A stretch of DNA of 64,000 nt from Acanthamoeba sp. SK_2022b (taxonomy: Eukaryota > Discosea > Longamoebia > Acanthamoebidae), in contig JANDJZ010000174.1 of assembly GCA_027943245.1 (NCBI GenBank), positions 1-64,000 on the forward strand, written 5' to 3'. Below, piece by piece: positions 53,352-64,000 of this stretch (position 1 is the stretch's first letter; the number at the start of each line of letters is the position of its first letter). The position numbers and the translations under genes were made by a program. Below the pieces are notes generated by a model, which was not told the origin of the DNA, made no database searches, and saw nothing but the letters and a program-made list of their open reading frames with translations.

Positions 53352-53892
53352 GTGATGCGTGCCATGCGTGCGTGCCAGACACGGCGCCTGACGTGCTGAT
53401 TGGGGCGAGCAGGAGTGGATCCACTTTGGGCGGTTGCGAGAGGTGCGGGGCGGCGACAGCCTGCTGCAGATCGTCTTCTCGGTCAAGGGCGACGACAAAG
53501 ACATCTCGAGGCAGAGGGCCGTCACGCTCAGCGTACACGCGCCACCCCATTCTCTCACACACACACCACCAGCGCCTGGCTTCAGCGTTGCTCACACTAG
53601 AGGTCCCTCCCTCTCTCACCTGCAACAGTTCATCAAGGAGATTCGGGCCGCGTTGGGCGGCGAGATTGAGGGCATCTGGGAGGACGTCGACTATGGGTTC
53701 GGCGGAGGTGCGCTCTCTTGCCTTGCTACACGGTCTTTTGGAAGACTAGACGTTTGAACTCACGCCACGGTTGATGCACAGGCGACTCGCATAGGCTGGT
53801 GGTCTTCAGCACGCCGGGCCGGAAGGGTCTCCTGCTGCAGTGGTCGTGGGAAAACAACTCGAACCTGCTGCAGCCGTGGCATCAGATGTGAA
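51253..53892 (+). CDS. F-box protein with acidic and basic low-complexity insert
   Basis: Probable SCF adaptor; targets unknown. ATG at 51253 (MSLASMSSFAAEED). The first intron starts at a GTACAA donor (51381) and ends before 51557, joining STMLK to FCPDRMVMERELL in frame. The F-box is VCLPNEVLVKNILRRLDPVS then LCRVSMTCCFLYELASDN and VLWRCLYDQWERKW (about 51660-51815). A long low-complexity part follows: an Asp run from a GAC microsatellite (51886-51930), an acidic region, then a basic Lys/Arg/Ser region, and a His/Gln run (about 52970-53030). The C-terminal part, RFRLIVAKVFENNKRLFSLR and then exons with EWIHFGRLREVRGGDSLLQI, FIKEIRAALGG and LVVFSTPGRKGLLLQW, is folded-looking but unrecognised. 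Stop at 53890-53892. It has no recognised substrate-binding repeat. Confidence 0.8.
53171..53352. repeat. (CT)n-(GT)n-(GTT)n compound microsatellite in intron
   Basis: Three adjoining tracts in one intron of the F-box gene: CT (about 53171-53192), GT (53193-53259) and GTT (53262-53352, with two GCT interruptions). Together they fill most of the intron. Confidence 0.95.
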
Positions 53893-54044
53893 AACAATAA
53901 ACAATTCAAGGAGCTTTTGGACCAGAATAGCACGAAAATTAATCATTAATCGGCTGTTACAGGTGGTGGCCAATCCCCTCCCCTGCTCGCTCCTCGCTCG
54001 CCTTCTCTTGGTCCAGCCCTCCGCGTTAGACGCACAACAAGAAG

Positions 54045-56146
54045 ATGAAAGTACGGGCGAGGAGCGTGGAGGAGCAGTCCTCCGGCCTGAGACTTGACGC
54101 TGCCGTACTTCCGGGTATGGAGCTAGAAGCGCGTGCAGGTGTGCTGGACATTCAACGCTCCGCGGCCCAGGTGGCAAGTGGCGGGGCAACCACCGTCGTC
54201 GGCGACCGTGCCATTCCCGAGCAGGGACAACACGCCCAGCGCGGCAAGGGGCACGAGGAGGAAGCCGCCAAAGGCGAGTGGCGGGCTCCGACCCAGCCGG
54301 GCGTGGAGAACGAAAGCGACGGCGATGTCGAGGGAATGATAGAAGGAAAAGGGAGGGAAAGGGAAGCGGAAAAGGTGACCTCTCCAGGTATTGGCGGGAG
54401 AACGCGCAACAAACACGCACTGCCGCGGCGCACCCAGCTCTCCGCACAGCCGCACAGCGACACTAGAACGATGCAACGCGACAGTGAGGGAGAAGATGCA
54501 GAGGAAGAGGGGAGCGAACGTTGTGGGACAGGCAAGGATAAGGAGAAGCTAGGAGAGGAGACCGAAGAAGAAGACACGGAGGAAGACGAAAAAGATGAGG
54601 TAGAAGTGGTACTGGCGGCTATCGCCGAAGCGCAGCGACGACGGCTGCAATCGCACGGCGCAACGGAGGAGGAGAAGGGAGTGAGAGTGGTGGGTGGCAG
54701 CGCGACTGATGGGCAAGAGAACGAGCAACCTGGCGAGCAGCAGAAACTGAAACGACATTACCAGCGTGCCCGACATCGAAAACAGAGGAGACGGCCACTG
54801 CGGCGCTTCCCATCTTTCGAGGGGCTCGGGCGTAGGGCGTTTGCGTGCGTGCGCCATCTGCTGCTTGACGCCAACCACCTGCCCTCCATTCCCGACGGTA
54901 CGCTCCCAAATTGCCGCTCGTTTCGTCCGAAATTGAACACACAAATAATAATAATTAATAACAATGGCAATCATTAAATAGTAATCGGAGGGAAAACAAT
55001 TTATATTATCACATATTTTATCAAATAGGAGATAAAAACATCTAGGTTATTAGTGGGCTACGGTGTGTGGGGAACTGTGGAGATTGTTGCCTATTGGGGT
55101 TGAGCTTTTCAGTAGTAATTAGTGAGGCCTACTTAATGCTCTGGTTGGTTCATCTCGTTGCTATAGCAGCTGACAGCTCTCGGATCGGGTGCGCGTGCAG
55201 ACATTGGCAAGACGTTCCCGTGTCTCGAGGGCTTGGTGCTGACCAACGAAGCCATGCTGTCGTCCCTGCCTCCACTGCTGTTCTCACACATGGCCCGTCT
55301 GCACAGCTTGACCATCATGAAGACCTCACTCGCCGCTCTCCCTCCCTCACTCTCTCACCTCTTCACTCTCCGCATCCTCAACCTCTCCTCCAACCGACTC
55401 ACCGCCCTCCCCCAAACCATAGGTCCGTGTTCCTAGTATAAAAGTTTTGTTTTAGTATGACACTGGGAGCAGATACTGACTGGCAGTGCGTGGTGGCGAT
55501 GGTGACGGAGAACAGGCAACCTGCCGTCGCTCGAGCAGCTGTACTGCAGCGATAATCTGCTGACGTCGCTGCCGCCCACCATCTTCCGACTGACCTCCCT
55601 CCAGTTTCTCTTTGTCGAAAACAATCGGCTCGCAGCCCTCCCCTCCAACATCACCACCCTTCCCTGCACACGACACGCCTTCACCTTCTCCGCGACCAAC
55701 AACCTCTTTCGCCTCACCCAGGTGCGTGTGCTCTCATTGGCTCACGATGCATAGTCCCGCACAGTTCCACTTACCCGTTGTTGTGATCGATGCTCATCTT
55801 CCAGGCCGGGCTGGAGTTCACCAGCGTGTCGTCGCTGCTCGACCTGTGCTGTGGCGTCGTGGCGTCGCTGGCGCCCGACCTGGCGAGACTGTCCGAAGCG
55901 CTTCCGCGGGAGCTTATGGCCAAGCTCACCAACGAGGCGCTCCAGTGCGCCGGCTGCGCGGGTCCCTATTACGGCGCGGGCTTCATGCGGAGGCGCTATC
56001 CCCATCGGCTCGCCGAACAGGATGTCATGCTTGAAAGCGTCTACTGCTCGTCGCGCTGCGCGGTCAACGACGTCCAGACGGCACCGCCACCGCTTCGTCA
56101 CCGCTTGCCAAGGGGGTCAGAGTCCATGGAGGATCTGCCCACGTAG
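54045..56146 (+). CDS. Leucine-rich-repeat protein with C-terminal Cys cluster
   Basis: Function unknown; it resembles LRR proteins with a CxxC-type tail. ATG at 54045. A long charged Glu/Lys/Arg N-terminal part (about 260 residues) leads to LLLDANHLPSIPDG, the first LRR. Later exons carry LRR units with the LxxLPxx pattern: LEGLVLTNEAMLSSLPPLLF, LTIMKTSLAALPPSL, LRILNLSSNRLTALPQTI, LEQLYCSDNLLTSLPPTI and LQFLFVENNRLAALPSNI. The last exon gives CAGCAGPYYGAGFMRRRYPH and VYCSSRCAV, a Cys-x2-Cys ... Cys-x3-Cys set seen in LRRC58-like tails. Stop at 56146. A large AT-rich intron (about 54900-55195) sits before the second LRR exon. Exact start is uncertain because of low complexity. Confidence 0.75.
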
Positions 56147-56270
56147 CGACCTCAACAAACAAGAAAAACAACCCCCCTTCCCAAACATCCGAACTAGGCC
56201 CACACTCGCCCACAGCGATCGCGTTGGCAGTACTGGGCTCTCCCGCACACAATAGAGTACAATAGTAGTG

Positions 56271-56809
56271 CTAGGCGTCGAGCTTGTCATACGCGCCGTC
56301 GCGCTTGCTGCCGGCGTTGCGATGAAGCGTCGTGTAGGGCTCTTCGTGGTCGATCACGATGCCCTCCTCGAAGCGATCGTCCCGCATCAACCGTCGTCGC
56401 TCCTCCTTCTTCTTGGACGACTTGCGCTTGCCGCCGTGGCCGTCGTCGTCGCCCTGGCCGCCCAGGCCCGCGAGCCCGCTGACGTCATCACCGCCGGACG
56501 ACGCGGCCTCCATGTCCTCGACGTAGCGGTAGTTGAAGGTGAAGCCGACGAAGATGATGATGAACAACACCATCAGCCCGGCAAAGAAGAAGAACTCGAT
56601 CCACCGCTCGGAGAAGAGCTTGGACTCGGCGATGACCGCCACGATGGCGTTGCCCACGGCCGTGGTCAGGAGCCAGCCGGCCATCACCACGCTCTTCATC
56701 GACTGCGGGGCCTGGCTGTACGCGAACTCGAGGCCCGTGATCGAGACCATGATCTCGCCGCACCCGAGCAGGAAGTACTGCGGGATCTGTGCGTGCGTGT
56801 ACCATGCCG

Positions 56810-56869
<60 letters not shown>

Positions 56870-59390
56870 TGTGTTGTGTGGTGGTTAGAGTGTGACGCTA
56901 GGCTTGTGTATCAGAAGGAGACAGACAGGCGTGTGGGCGTGTGTACCTGCCAAGCGATGAAGAGGTGGTCCTCCTCGAGCCACAGCTCAAGGAAGCCGGC
57001 CACAACGAACGAGAGGGAGATGAAGAGCATGCCGATCGACATACGCATGAGCGGCCTCAAACGGATCTGCGCATAGAATCCAATAAATAAATAAATAATA
57101 ATTGGACGTGCACCAGCTGGCAGTGGACAGCTTGTTTGGAGGAGGGGGCAGAGCGTGCGTACTCCGATTTTCTCGAGACCAGGGTACACGATTTTGTTGA
57201 AGATCGGGATGAGCGTCTGTCCTCGTGTGAGAGTTGATGATGGGTTTGTGGAATATTAGTGTAATGCGTGTGATTAAATGAGTAGAGTGAGCGTATGAGT
57301 GTATGGTGTGGTGTGCGTGCGAGCGTGTCGTTTGCGAGCGTGCGACACGTTGATAACGACGGTATAGGTGAATGATTGTTCTGATGAGGGGGGGGGGCAA
57401 GCAAGTACGAGCATGATAAGCGGGTTGAGCGTGGGGACTTGATCGGGCTGGATGGTAAGCCCAAAGATCTCTCGGTCCATGATGTCCGCCTACACATGTA
57501 CCACGCCACCCCCTCCTTTGCGTGAGTCGATCGATTCTCCTCTTATCGCTCGGCGGAGACGTGGGAGGAGACCTGGAACACCCAGCGGGACGCGTGCTGG
57601 TCAAAGAGCGACCAGAAGACCGGCAAGGGGCTGAGGGCACGACAGGGGAGGGAGAGCGCGTGTGAGAAAGCAAGAGAGAGGCAGTGGGAGGAGAGGAGAG
57701 GAGAGGAGGGGGGAGGGAAAAGTACATGAACACTCGGTAGACGCCGAGGGCCGCCTTGATGTCGGTGATGGTCTGTCGGTCGTACTTGTCCTCGGCGTGC
57801 TCCCAGAAGCCCTTCTTGGACCCGCCCGACCTGCACTTGCCCCGGATCCCGGCCTGGCGGTGTCCACACGTGCGCGCTCTCATGAGAGGCGAGGCTCGTG
57901 CGAGGCGGCAAGTCGACAAATAAAAAAACACGTACAGCCAAGGCGCCGAAGAGAATGTTGGTCATGTTGGCGCCAGGCGGGATCTGGTCGTGTAGGTTCA
58001 CGTGTTGGATGTGTTGCGTGAGAAATGATTGAACTGAGGAAGGGAGGGAGAGAGGAGGCACGTCGTACGATGCGGTAGGTGGGAAGGCCGGCCCAGAAGA
58101 CGACTGTGGCCAGGGTCAGCAGCGCCGCGGGCACGCCAAACGCGATGTAGTACTGCAAGAGACGAGACAGCGGGGCACGCTCAGCGTTTGTGCGCGATTG
58201 GTGTGGAGGAGAGGGCAGCAGGCGAAGATGGGAGGGCCGCGTACAGTGGTGTACTCACGGAGCAGCGGGGTGATGATGGTGGACGCGAGGCTGCCGGCAT
58301 TGATGCAGAAGTAGAACATCGCAAAAACCACACCCAGCATCGCTTCCTGGCCCTTGACGAACTGGTCGCCGACGAACGAGGAAACGCAGGGCTTGATGCC
58401 GCCCGTGCCCAGCGAGACTGCGAGAGCGCGACGCGATACATAGCCTTGGCGTGTGAGATGTCGCCGCCGCCACGCAAAGGGGGGAATGGATGTGTGGAGA
58501 GGGGAGGGGAGCACACCGAGGGTGAGGCCCACGGCAGCGCCCCACCAGTGCGGGGGGTCGCCCGTGGCGCCGGGGATGGAGGTCACCGACAGCACGATGC
58601 TGCCAGCCACGTACACGAACGACAGATAGAGGATCGTCTTGAACTTGCCTGCGCGGGTCACGTTCACGACGTTCGATCGTTTGTTCGTTTCGTTTCGTTC
58701 GTTCGTTCGTGCGCACACGCAGCTGGAGGGGGGGAGAGTAACAGGGTAGAGGGGTGTGACTTACCCAGGAAGGAGTCGGAGATGTAGCCGCCCAACAGAG
58801 CGCACGAGTAGGCACCAAAGATGAAGGCGTGGATGATCTGCAATGCACCACGAGGGATGTATTAATTAATATATATTTCTATATATTGTTTGAATAAAGA
58901 GAAATAAATAAAATAAAACCTATAGGCGTACCATGGTCGAGGTGTCCTCGGAGAAGAGCAAGTATTTGTGCAGATAGATAGCAAGGATGGCCTTGAGACC
59001 GTAGAAAGAGAACCTGCAGCCGAGGAGAAGCTCGCAAATGAACACCACGCACACGCACACGCACGCACGCACACACACACGCCAAAAGGGAGAGAGAAGA
59101 ACCGCTCGCAGGCTTCGTTGCCCATGATGAAGGCGATGCTCTTGGGCCATTTGGTAAGATCCGGCGGCAGCAATGTCTGCGTGTCTGGACTTGTCAGCTT
59201 CGCATTGCCCCTCCCCTGCCATGACGCCAACGTTCCCATTATTCACTATTATAATAAATTAAATAAAGTGAATAAATCAATAATAATCACATGTGTCCAA
59301 TAATGAACAAAAGTGATCATAACAAGGGGAGTGTACGTCACTCTCAGAGCTCGCGTCCATGCGAGCCACAACGATCTTGGACTCATCCAT
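56271..59390 (-). CDS. POT/PTR-family oligopeptide transporter
   Basis: Proton-coupled peptide transporter, 12-TM MFS member of the plasma or lysosomal membrane. ATG at 59390 (MDESKIVVARMDAS). Exons give WPKSIAFIMGNEACERFF (family signature for helix 1, with E-R-F in the E-x-x-E-R-F motif), SFYGLKAILAIYL, IIHAFIFGAYSCALLGGYIS (PTR2 signature), KFKTILYLSFVYVAGSIVLS, GTGGIKPCVSSFVGDQF (second PTR signature), FYFCINAGSLAS, PLPVFWSLFDQHASRWVFQ, LNPLIMLVL, IFNKIVYPGLEKIG, MSIGMLFISLSFVVAGFLEL, IPQYFLLGCGEIMVSITGLE and a final helix set. Stop at 56271 after a Gly/Lys/Asp-rich cytoplasmic tail. The E-x-x-E-R and FWSLFDQ motifs fit functional transporters. One intron carries a GT tract (56810-56868). 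Confidence 0.92.
56810..56868. repeat. (GT)n microsatellite in transporter intron
   Basis: About 58 bp of GT dinucleotide in an intron of the POT-family gene, between the exons ending at AWQ and beginning IPQYFLLG. Confidence 0.95.
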
Positions 59391-59778
59391 TTGTGCCAGA
59401 CGTGAACGAGGTAACGATGAAGTGTGGAACGGCAGTGCAAGGCTTTTGGACACCCGATTATAAAGAGAGAGAGGAGAAATGAGGAAAGTGACGAGGAAGA
59501 TGAGGGAGAAACGGGCAGTGAACACAGCGCCGACAGACTCGCCGAGTGTTCTTCGCGGACAAAAGGCCGCCACTCGTGTTCGTCTCCGGCAGCAGAGAAA
59601 AGGCCAACGAAATGCACCAGAGCGGGCGTCGGAGAGCAAGCAACGCACAGGCCCGTCTGCGGGCCAAGGTGCACCAGACCAACGCACAGCTCACGGCTTG
59701 GTCTTTTTGAAGTCGACCAAAACAAGCATGTCCATTTATGTTCATTTGTTTATTTATGTTTTGTTTTGGGAGAGGGCG
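59391..59778. other. Gap between transporter and TMEM70-like gene
   Basis: About 390 bp between two minus-strand genes, containing the transporter promoter. I see no supported gene. Confidence 0.5.
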
Positions 59779-60835
59779 CTACTCTCGGTCGGCAAAGGGG
59801 AATAGCTCATGCCACAGGTCCTTGTCCTCGAAGGCGGTGTACTCGAGGCAGTAGTTCTTGCGGTTGCGCTCCGAGTAGAAGGTGACGTAGGGCATGATGG
59901 TCTGCGGGGCGTGGATGTCGTCTACGTCCACCTCCTCCGTTCGCGTGCGCGTGATGAGATTGTAGGTGTGCAGCACCAGCTTCTGCTTCTTCTCCGGCGA
60001 CTGCAGCTGTGCGTCGGTGGACGACTGGCCCGCCTCGGCCGGCGTGCTCAGATAGGCCTTGGTCACGTAGCCCTTCGTCAGGTGATTCAGCAGCGCCGTC
60101 GTGCTCACACCAAAGAACAACGCTGCCAACAGCGACAACAAGATGGCATCGTGATAAAGGACTCGATGAGCTATCATCAAACTTCACTGGTCGGATGCTC
60201 CAGCGACAGCGACAGCAACAGCGGCGGCGGCGATGTACCGGTCAGGCCCAGAGCGGAGCGGCCGAGCAGGGGCACGTCGGGATTGCCGAACATGACCAGG
60301 ATGGGCGTGCCGGCGAGGGAGGCCAAGCACGTCGTCAGCGAGAAGAGCTTGAGCCCGCGCAGAATCCTAAGGAGAGCGTGTGATCGCCGCACATCAGCAA
60401 AGGCCGTGTCATGTGGCCCAAGAGTAGGCGCGAGCAGCGAGGATCGTTGGTATCGTACCCCTTCTTAGGCGCGTCGTAGATCAGCTCCACCTTGTCAGTG
60501 GCCGCATTCACCTGTGCGTCGCGTTGATCCTCGCTTTGTTCTCCGTTGGACTGCTTATCGCTGCTTGGTGCCGTTTCTGCTGCGGGGCTCGTGGAGTAGA
60601 GGCGGACAGCATGGCTCCTGAACGAAAATCGCGAGTTGATGGTCGAAGGTCGCTGTGCGAGCAGCGAGATGTTCCTTCGCAAATGGAGAGCAGGAGACGG
60701 GCCGGCAGATCGGCTGTAGAGGGTGGAAGAATCACCCACGATTCCTGGAATCGCCGATCGATTTGCACCCTGCCTCATCGTAATACATGACGGCCTCAGC
60801 TTGAAGCTGGAACTGCACCCTCTTACCGCCTTCAT
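59779..60835 (-). CDS. TMEM70-like mitochondrial membrane protein
   Basis: TMEM70 assists assembly of mitochondrial ATP synthase and complex I; family membership here is by motif. ATG at 60835. The N-terminus is Ser/Arg-rich with few acids, a plausible mitochondrial targeting peptide (about 100 residues). Then VELIYDAPKKG joins GLKLFSLTTCLASLAGTPIL, corresponding to the 'IYTG....K.FS.STS' segment before the first TM helix. The next exon has ALLNHLTKGYVTKAYLST, matching the H-x-x-TKGYV-x-x-LY motif after the second helix, and LHTYNLITRTRTEEVDVDDI. The end is TFYSERNRKNYCLEYTAF, stop at 59779. About 260 residues, normal for the family. Confidence 0.78.
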
Positions 60836-60970
60836 CACAGCTGCTGGTCCGATTAGCACTCGTGGTGACCAACGTGAAGAAAAAAAAGAAATTGCACAAA
60901 AAAGAAAACGATAAAAATTCATTTAAATAAGACAGGCGCGAAGAACAAGGGAGATGGAAGTAACTCTCTG

Positions 60971-63900
60971 TTAGTAGATGTTGTGTTGGTGGAAGAAAGG
61001 CTTATACTTCATATCGTCCTCCATGATGTGGTGCAGAAGCCACTCGCGAAGGAATTTGGCCAGCTTGCTGAGATTGATGCTCTTGCCCTTCTGGTGCAGC
61101 TTGCAGAATTGCTCCACCTGCTCCAGCAACCTCCTAAATGGCTGGCCGTTAGATAGACGCCCCTCCGCGCACGTCCACACTCACAGACGCGTGCGCACTT
61201 GTGTTTGCGGACATGGCCGGCCTCGTCGGGGTAGTTGAACTTTGTGAACAGCTCCTCCTCTTGCGCAAAGTGGTAGTGCGTGTAGTCGATCAGGCACTGC
61301 AACAAAGAAGAGATCTGCTGTCGTCGCTTGTCCTTCTCTTGCGTTCTATGCACGTCGGGGTCACGTGAGTGGACTCGTCGCCATCGTGGTGTGTGGGCAG
61401 GTGTGTTGAGTGTGGTACCCGATGATGGCGAAGAGAACGTTGATGTACTCCACGAGGCGCTGATGGGCCTTATCGAACTTCTTGACGCCCACGGACAGCG
61501 AGTCGGTCCACATCATCAGCGGTCGATTCTTGCCGCCACTACACCCACACAATGAACGACTCGATGTGAGTGATTCCAGCAACTACCGTCGGTACGTCGG
61601 GCGAAGCACGAGGGGCTCACCTCTTGTCGTCAAACACGATTTCCTTCTTCAAGCTCTCGAACATGGGCTTGAACAGGCTCACTACGAACCAACGTGAAGC
61701 AACCGGTGAGTCAACATGAGCTACATGGCAACACAAGAGATAAAGGTGTGAGAACGCGCGAACCCTTGAGGTAGGACTGCACGCTGGGAGTGGCCACGTC
61801 CAACGGCGACAGATTCTTTTCGTTCAAAACGTTGGCCGAGGCTCCCCGCTTCAGGAGCGCCTTCACGATCTACGCAGAGTACGATCCCGTGAGTACAGTA
61901 GAAAGGGGAGAGAAGTGGAAAGATAATCGAAACCTTCAAGTGGTTGTGAGACGCGGCAAAGTGGAGCGCGGTGTCGCCGTTGATATCTCGCAGATCGGTC
62001 TGCGCCCCCCGCCTGTCCTCCAATAGGAGCGCCACCACCTTGGGATTGCCAACTGCGTCGACCACCGCAAATAGTGGAAGATGAATGAGTGCCATGTGGG
62101 GGCGTAGGTGACATGCGAGAGTATTTGTACTGGTGCTGGCCAGGTGAAGAGGCGTCTTCATTCTATCGTTCGCGATGTTGATGATGTCCGGCTGTGCATC
62201 AAGGATCACCTAAAAGCCAGCAGGGAGAGAGAGAGGAAACGTTTGTGCGCTTCCCAAATGAGCAGCAGTGCGTGAGGACGTGAATGCATACCCTGAGGGC
62301 CTTGATATCCTGGCAGGCGACGACTCGGTGGACAATGCGAACGAGTTTCGTTTGCTCGATATCGCTATCCCTTCCACCTTTGGTAGCTGGGCCGGCGTCC
62401 TTTCTGGCCGAAGGCTGGATCTCGAGTGATCGCTCATAAAGCCGATCTTCATCAAACACCTTGATTAAGGCGTGTGCGTGGATAACACAGCGTTAGTATA
62501 TGCAAATCGCAAGGCTATCAAAAAACATGAGAAAAAGATACCTCGACGCCTTGCAGGAAAGAGAGCGCAGTGTCGTTCACTTGAATCTGGTGTTGGGGCA
62601 ACAGCTGATACTTGAGGACATCGGTGATGATGGTGTAGAATAGCGTCATGCGCTCGAAGTTGATCAAATCACTGCGTGAGTTTTTGCTGGATGTGAGCAT
62701 CTCATGAAGAGCAGGTTGGGGCGTGGACCACGCACCCTTCCAAGAAGCTAGGATTGCCATCATTGGCGAACGTTAGGTCGCGCAACACCAAAGCTACAGT
62801 AGTGTGGGAGTAAGAAGAATCAGTCACTCGTTGCCCGAGACGCGATTGGTGCGATAGCGCAATCGTACCAATGTAAGGCGTCATCGGAGGCGCAAGCGAC
62901 TCGACATGCGCGCGGTAGTTGCGGAAGTTGCTCGCTGGATCCATGTTCGATACCAGTCCATCCAGCACCTCGTGACTTCGCGCGGAGACCAACTGCCAAA
63001 CGTGCGGTGAGTCTCTTTCTCCAGCGCGCGTGTGTGTGTGTGAGTGTTGCATGCGTTACCTCCCAGGTCTGCTTGAGTCGTGAGATGGAAAAGCTGTTTA
63101 GACCCGAGATGATGTCCATGGCGGTGTTGAAGCTGTTAAGCTCCCAACAGCACTGGGCGACCCTGATGAAGGCCTCGATGGTCGCCACTCGCGACTTCTC
63201 GTCGGGCGCCGTCACGATCTCCGTTGCGACCCAGCTGCTTACCCGGTTCGAAGCTTTGGCAAAGTCGGTGATCAACCCCACTGGTCGCTTGATGTTCACC
63301 AACAGATCCAACGCTGTGATTCTGTTCAACATGGCATGATCGATGCAGGGCGTGAGCCAAAGTCGTGGCGCAAAAGGGAGCCAAGACGTGATTGAACGCG
63401 CACTTATTATAACGCTGCTGTTCCTTGAAGGCCAGGTGCAGGGCGAGCTCCTCCGATTCGAAGTCGAGCACCGAGCCGATCTGGCCTGTGTTGGCGTTTT
63501 GCCCTTTAGACCATCAGGCTGCGTGGTACAAACGCAATCTGGGATGTACCCGACACCAGATTGCAGGTCATGTCCTTGAGCACCGAGGGATCGGATCGCC
63601 GCTTCCTGCACAACGAGCGATTGACGTCAGCCAATGAAAGAGCGCGCATACAAACATGTGTCGACTGCTGACGCACTGGAAGCGTTGAAGGATGACGGAA
63701 TCGGTAAGATCGCGCGGGGAGTTGGCCTGCTGTCTGAGACCACACAAATGCCAGGAGCGTGAGTCGGCGTCGATGCTTGATTGGACAGGTGCGAGTGGGC
63801 TGAATGGCGCAGTACCGTGTGAAGGTGGGGAATGAATGGTTGACCCGCGATTCCTTCACCGCCGTGCTGTAATGGGAGCAGATGTGAGTTGACTGAGTAT

Positions 63901-64000
63901 GGTACAAACATGCGAAAGCGAGAATGACGTACATGAGTTTCTTCTTCCTGGTCTGGATAGTGAGCGCAACAACATACAGAACACACACACACACACACAC
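60971..64000 (-). CDS. RasGEF-ankyrin-hemerythrin protein, 5' end beyond window
   Basis: The gene enters from the right edge. The RasGEF (CDC25-type, activates Ras-like GTPases) runs from about 63470 to 62560: VLDFESEELALHLAFKEQQRY, ITALDLLVNIKRP, FIRVAQCCWELNSFNTAMDI, ISGLNSFSISRLKQTWE, FRNYRAHV and PPMTPYI. Then come LTFANDGNPSFL and DLINFERMTLFYTIITDVLK. Phase-0 joins lead to VFDEDRLYERSLEIQ and to ankyrin repeats (DRMKTPLHLASTST, NGDTALHFAASHNHLK, IVKALLKRGASANVLNEKNL, about 62200-61765). A hemerythrin domain follows in frame: MMWTDSLSVGVKKFDKAHQR, DYTHYHFAQEEELF, EAGHVRKHK, LLHHIMEDDMKYK. All seven expected ligands (H, H, E, H, H, H, D in order) are present. Stop at 60971. Donors and acceptors from 62560 to 60971 keep frame, so the domains appear to be one protein. 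Confidence 0.88.
63981..64000. repeat. (AC)n tract at window edge
   Basis: CA dinucleotide run continuing off the window, probably intronic in the RasGEF gene. Confidence 0.7.

Noticed and set aside
53036..53365. Poly-Gln/poly-Asn open frame on the minus strand
   Set aside because: It is the antisense reading of the intronic GTT tract of the plus-strand F-box gene, so it is not a prion-like coding region.
56268..56888. Plus-strand open frame opposite the transporter's last exon
   Set aside because: Antisense of POT-transporter TM helices; no independent motif.

Overview
The window is nuclear DNA from an intron-rich, GC-rich protist. Almost every gene is split into short exons by short introns, and many donors begin GTAC. 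Long CA/GT microsatellites sit in introns. The gene set (hybrid histidine kinase, LvsG-type BEACH pseudokinase, DUF2009/B-box protein, hemerythrin, RasGEF, F-box proteins) fits a free-living amoebozoan of the Acanthamoeba type. That assignment is inference from gene content and base composition. No bacterial operons, CRISPR arrays or rRNA genes were seen.

Layout. 1-1.3 kb (+): 3' part of a penicillin-acylase family gene. 1.6-8.2 kb (-): a KNL2/Mis18BP1-like centromere-licensing protein with SANTA, CENP-C-like and SANT parts. 8.3-8.85 kb: TPR-like fragment. 8.85-11.85 kb: AT-rich, repeat-bearing block. 11.9-20 kb: gene block with a small secreted protein (possibly broken), an APH-fold kinase-like protein, diacylglycerol kinase, a four-TM protein and a Ser/Thr/Pro-rich surface protein. 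20.5-24.7 kb: second AT-rich block sharing repeats with the first and holding an inverted-repeat element. 24.7-27.9 kb (+): F-box protein apparently fused to a clathrin-heavy-chain-like segment. 28-29.6 kb (-): second KNL2/Mis18BP1-like gene, reduced. 29.8-33.2 kb (+): CDC123-like and CCNDBP1/GCIP-like genes. 33.4-36.3 kb (-): B-box/DUF2009 protein. 36.5-37.9 kb (-): Gfo/Idh/MocA oxidoreductase. 38.5-40.8 kb (+): DPAGT1/ALG7. 40.9-44.0 kb (-): hybrid histidine kinase. 44.3-51.0 kb (-): LvsG-type BEACH/pseudokinase/WD40 protein. 51.3-56.1 kb (+): F-box protein and LRR protein. 56.3-59.4 kb (-): POT-family peptide transporter. 59.8-60.8 kb (-): TMEM70-like protein. 61-64 kb (-): RasGEF-ankyrin-hemerythrin fusion, open at the window edge.

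The genes are mostly unrelated housekeeping and signalling functions, not one pathway. The most notable points are two paralogous centromere-licensing-type genes about 20 kb apart, the RasGEF-ankyrin-hemerythrin architecture with all seven expected metal-ligand residues, the F-box/clathrin-leg fusion, and a GC-rich gene block flanked by AT-rich blocks that share direct and inverted repeats. Several gene pairs are divergent with 250-570 bp between start codons and may share promoters. Exon joins were traced by hand from splice signals and reading phase, so gene spans are firmer than individual splice sites.
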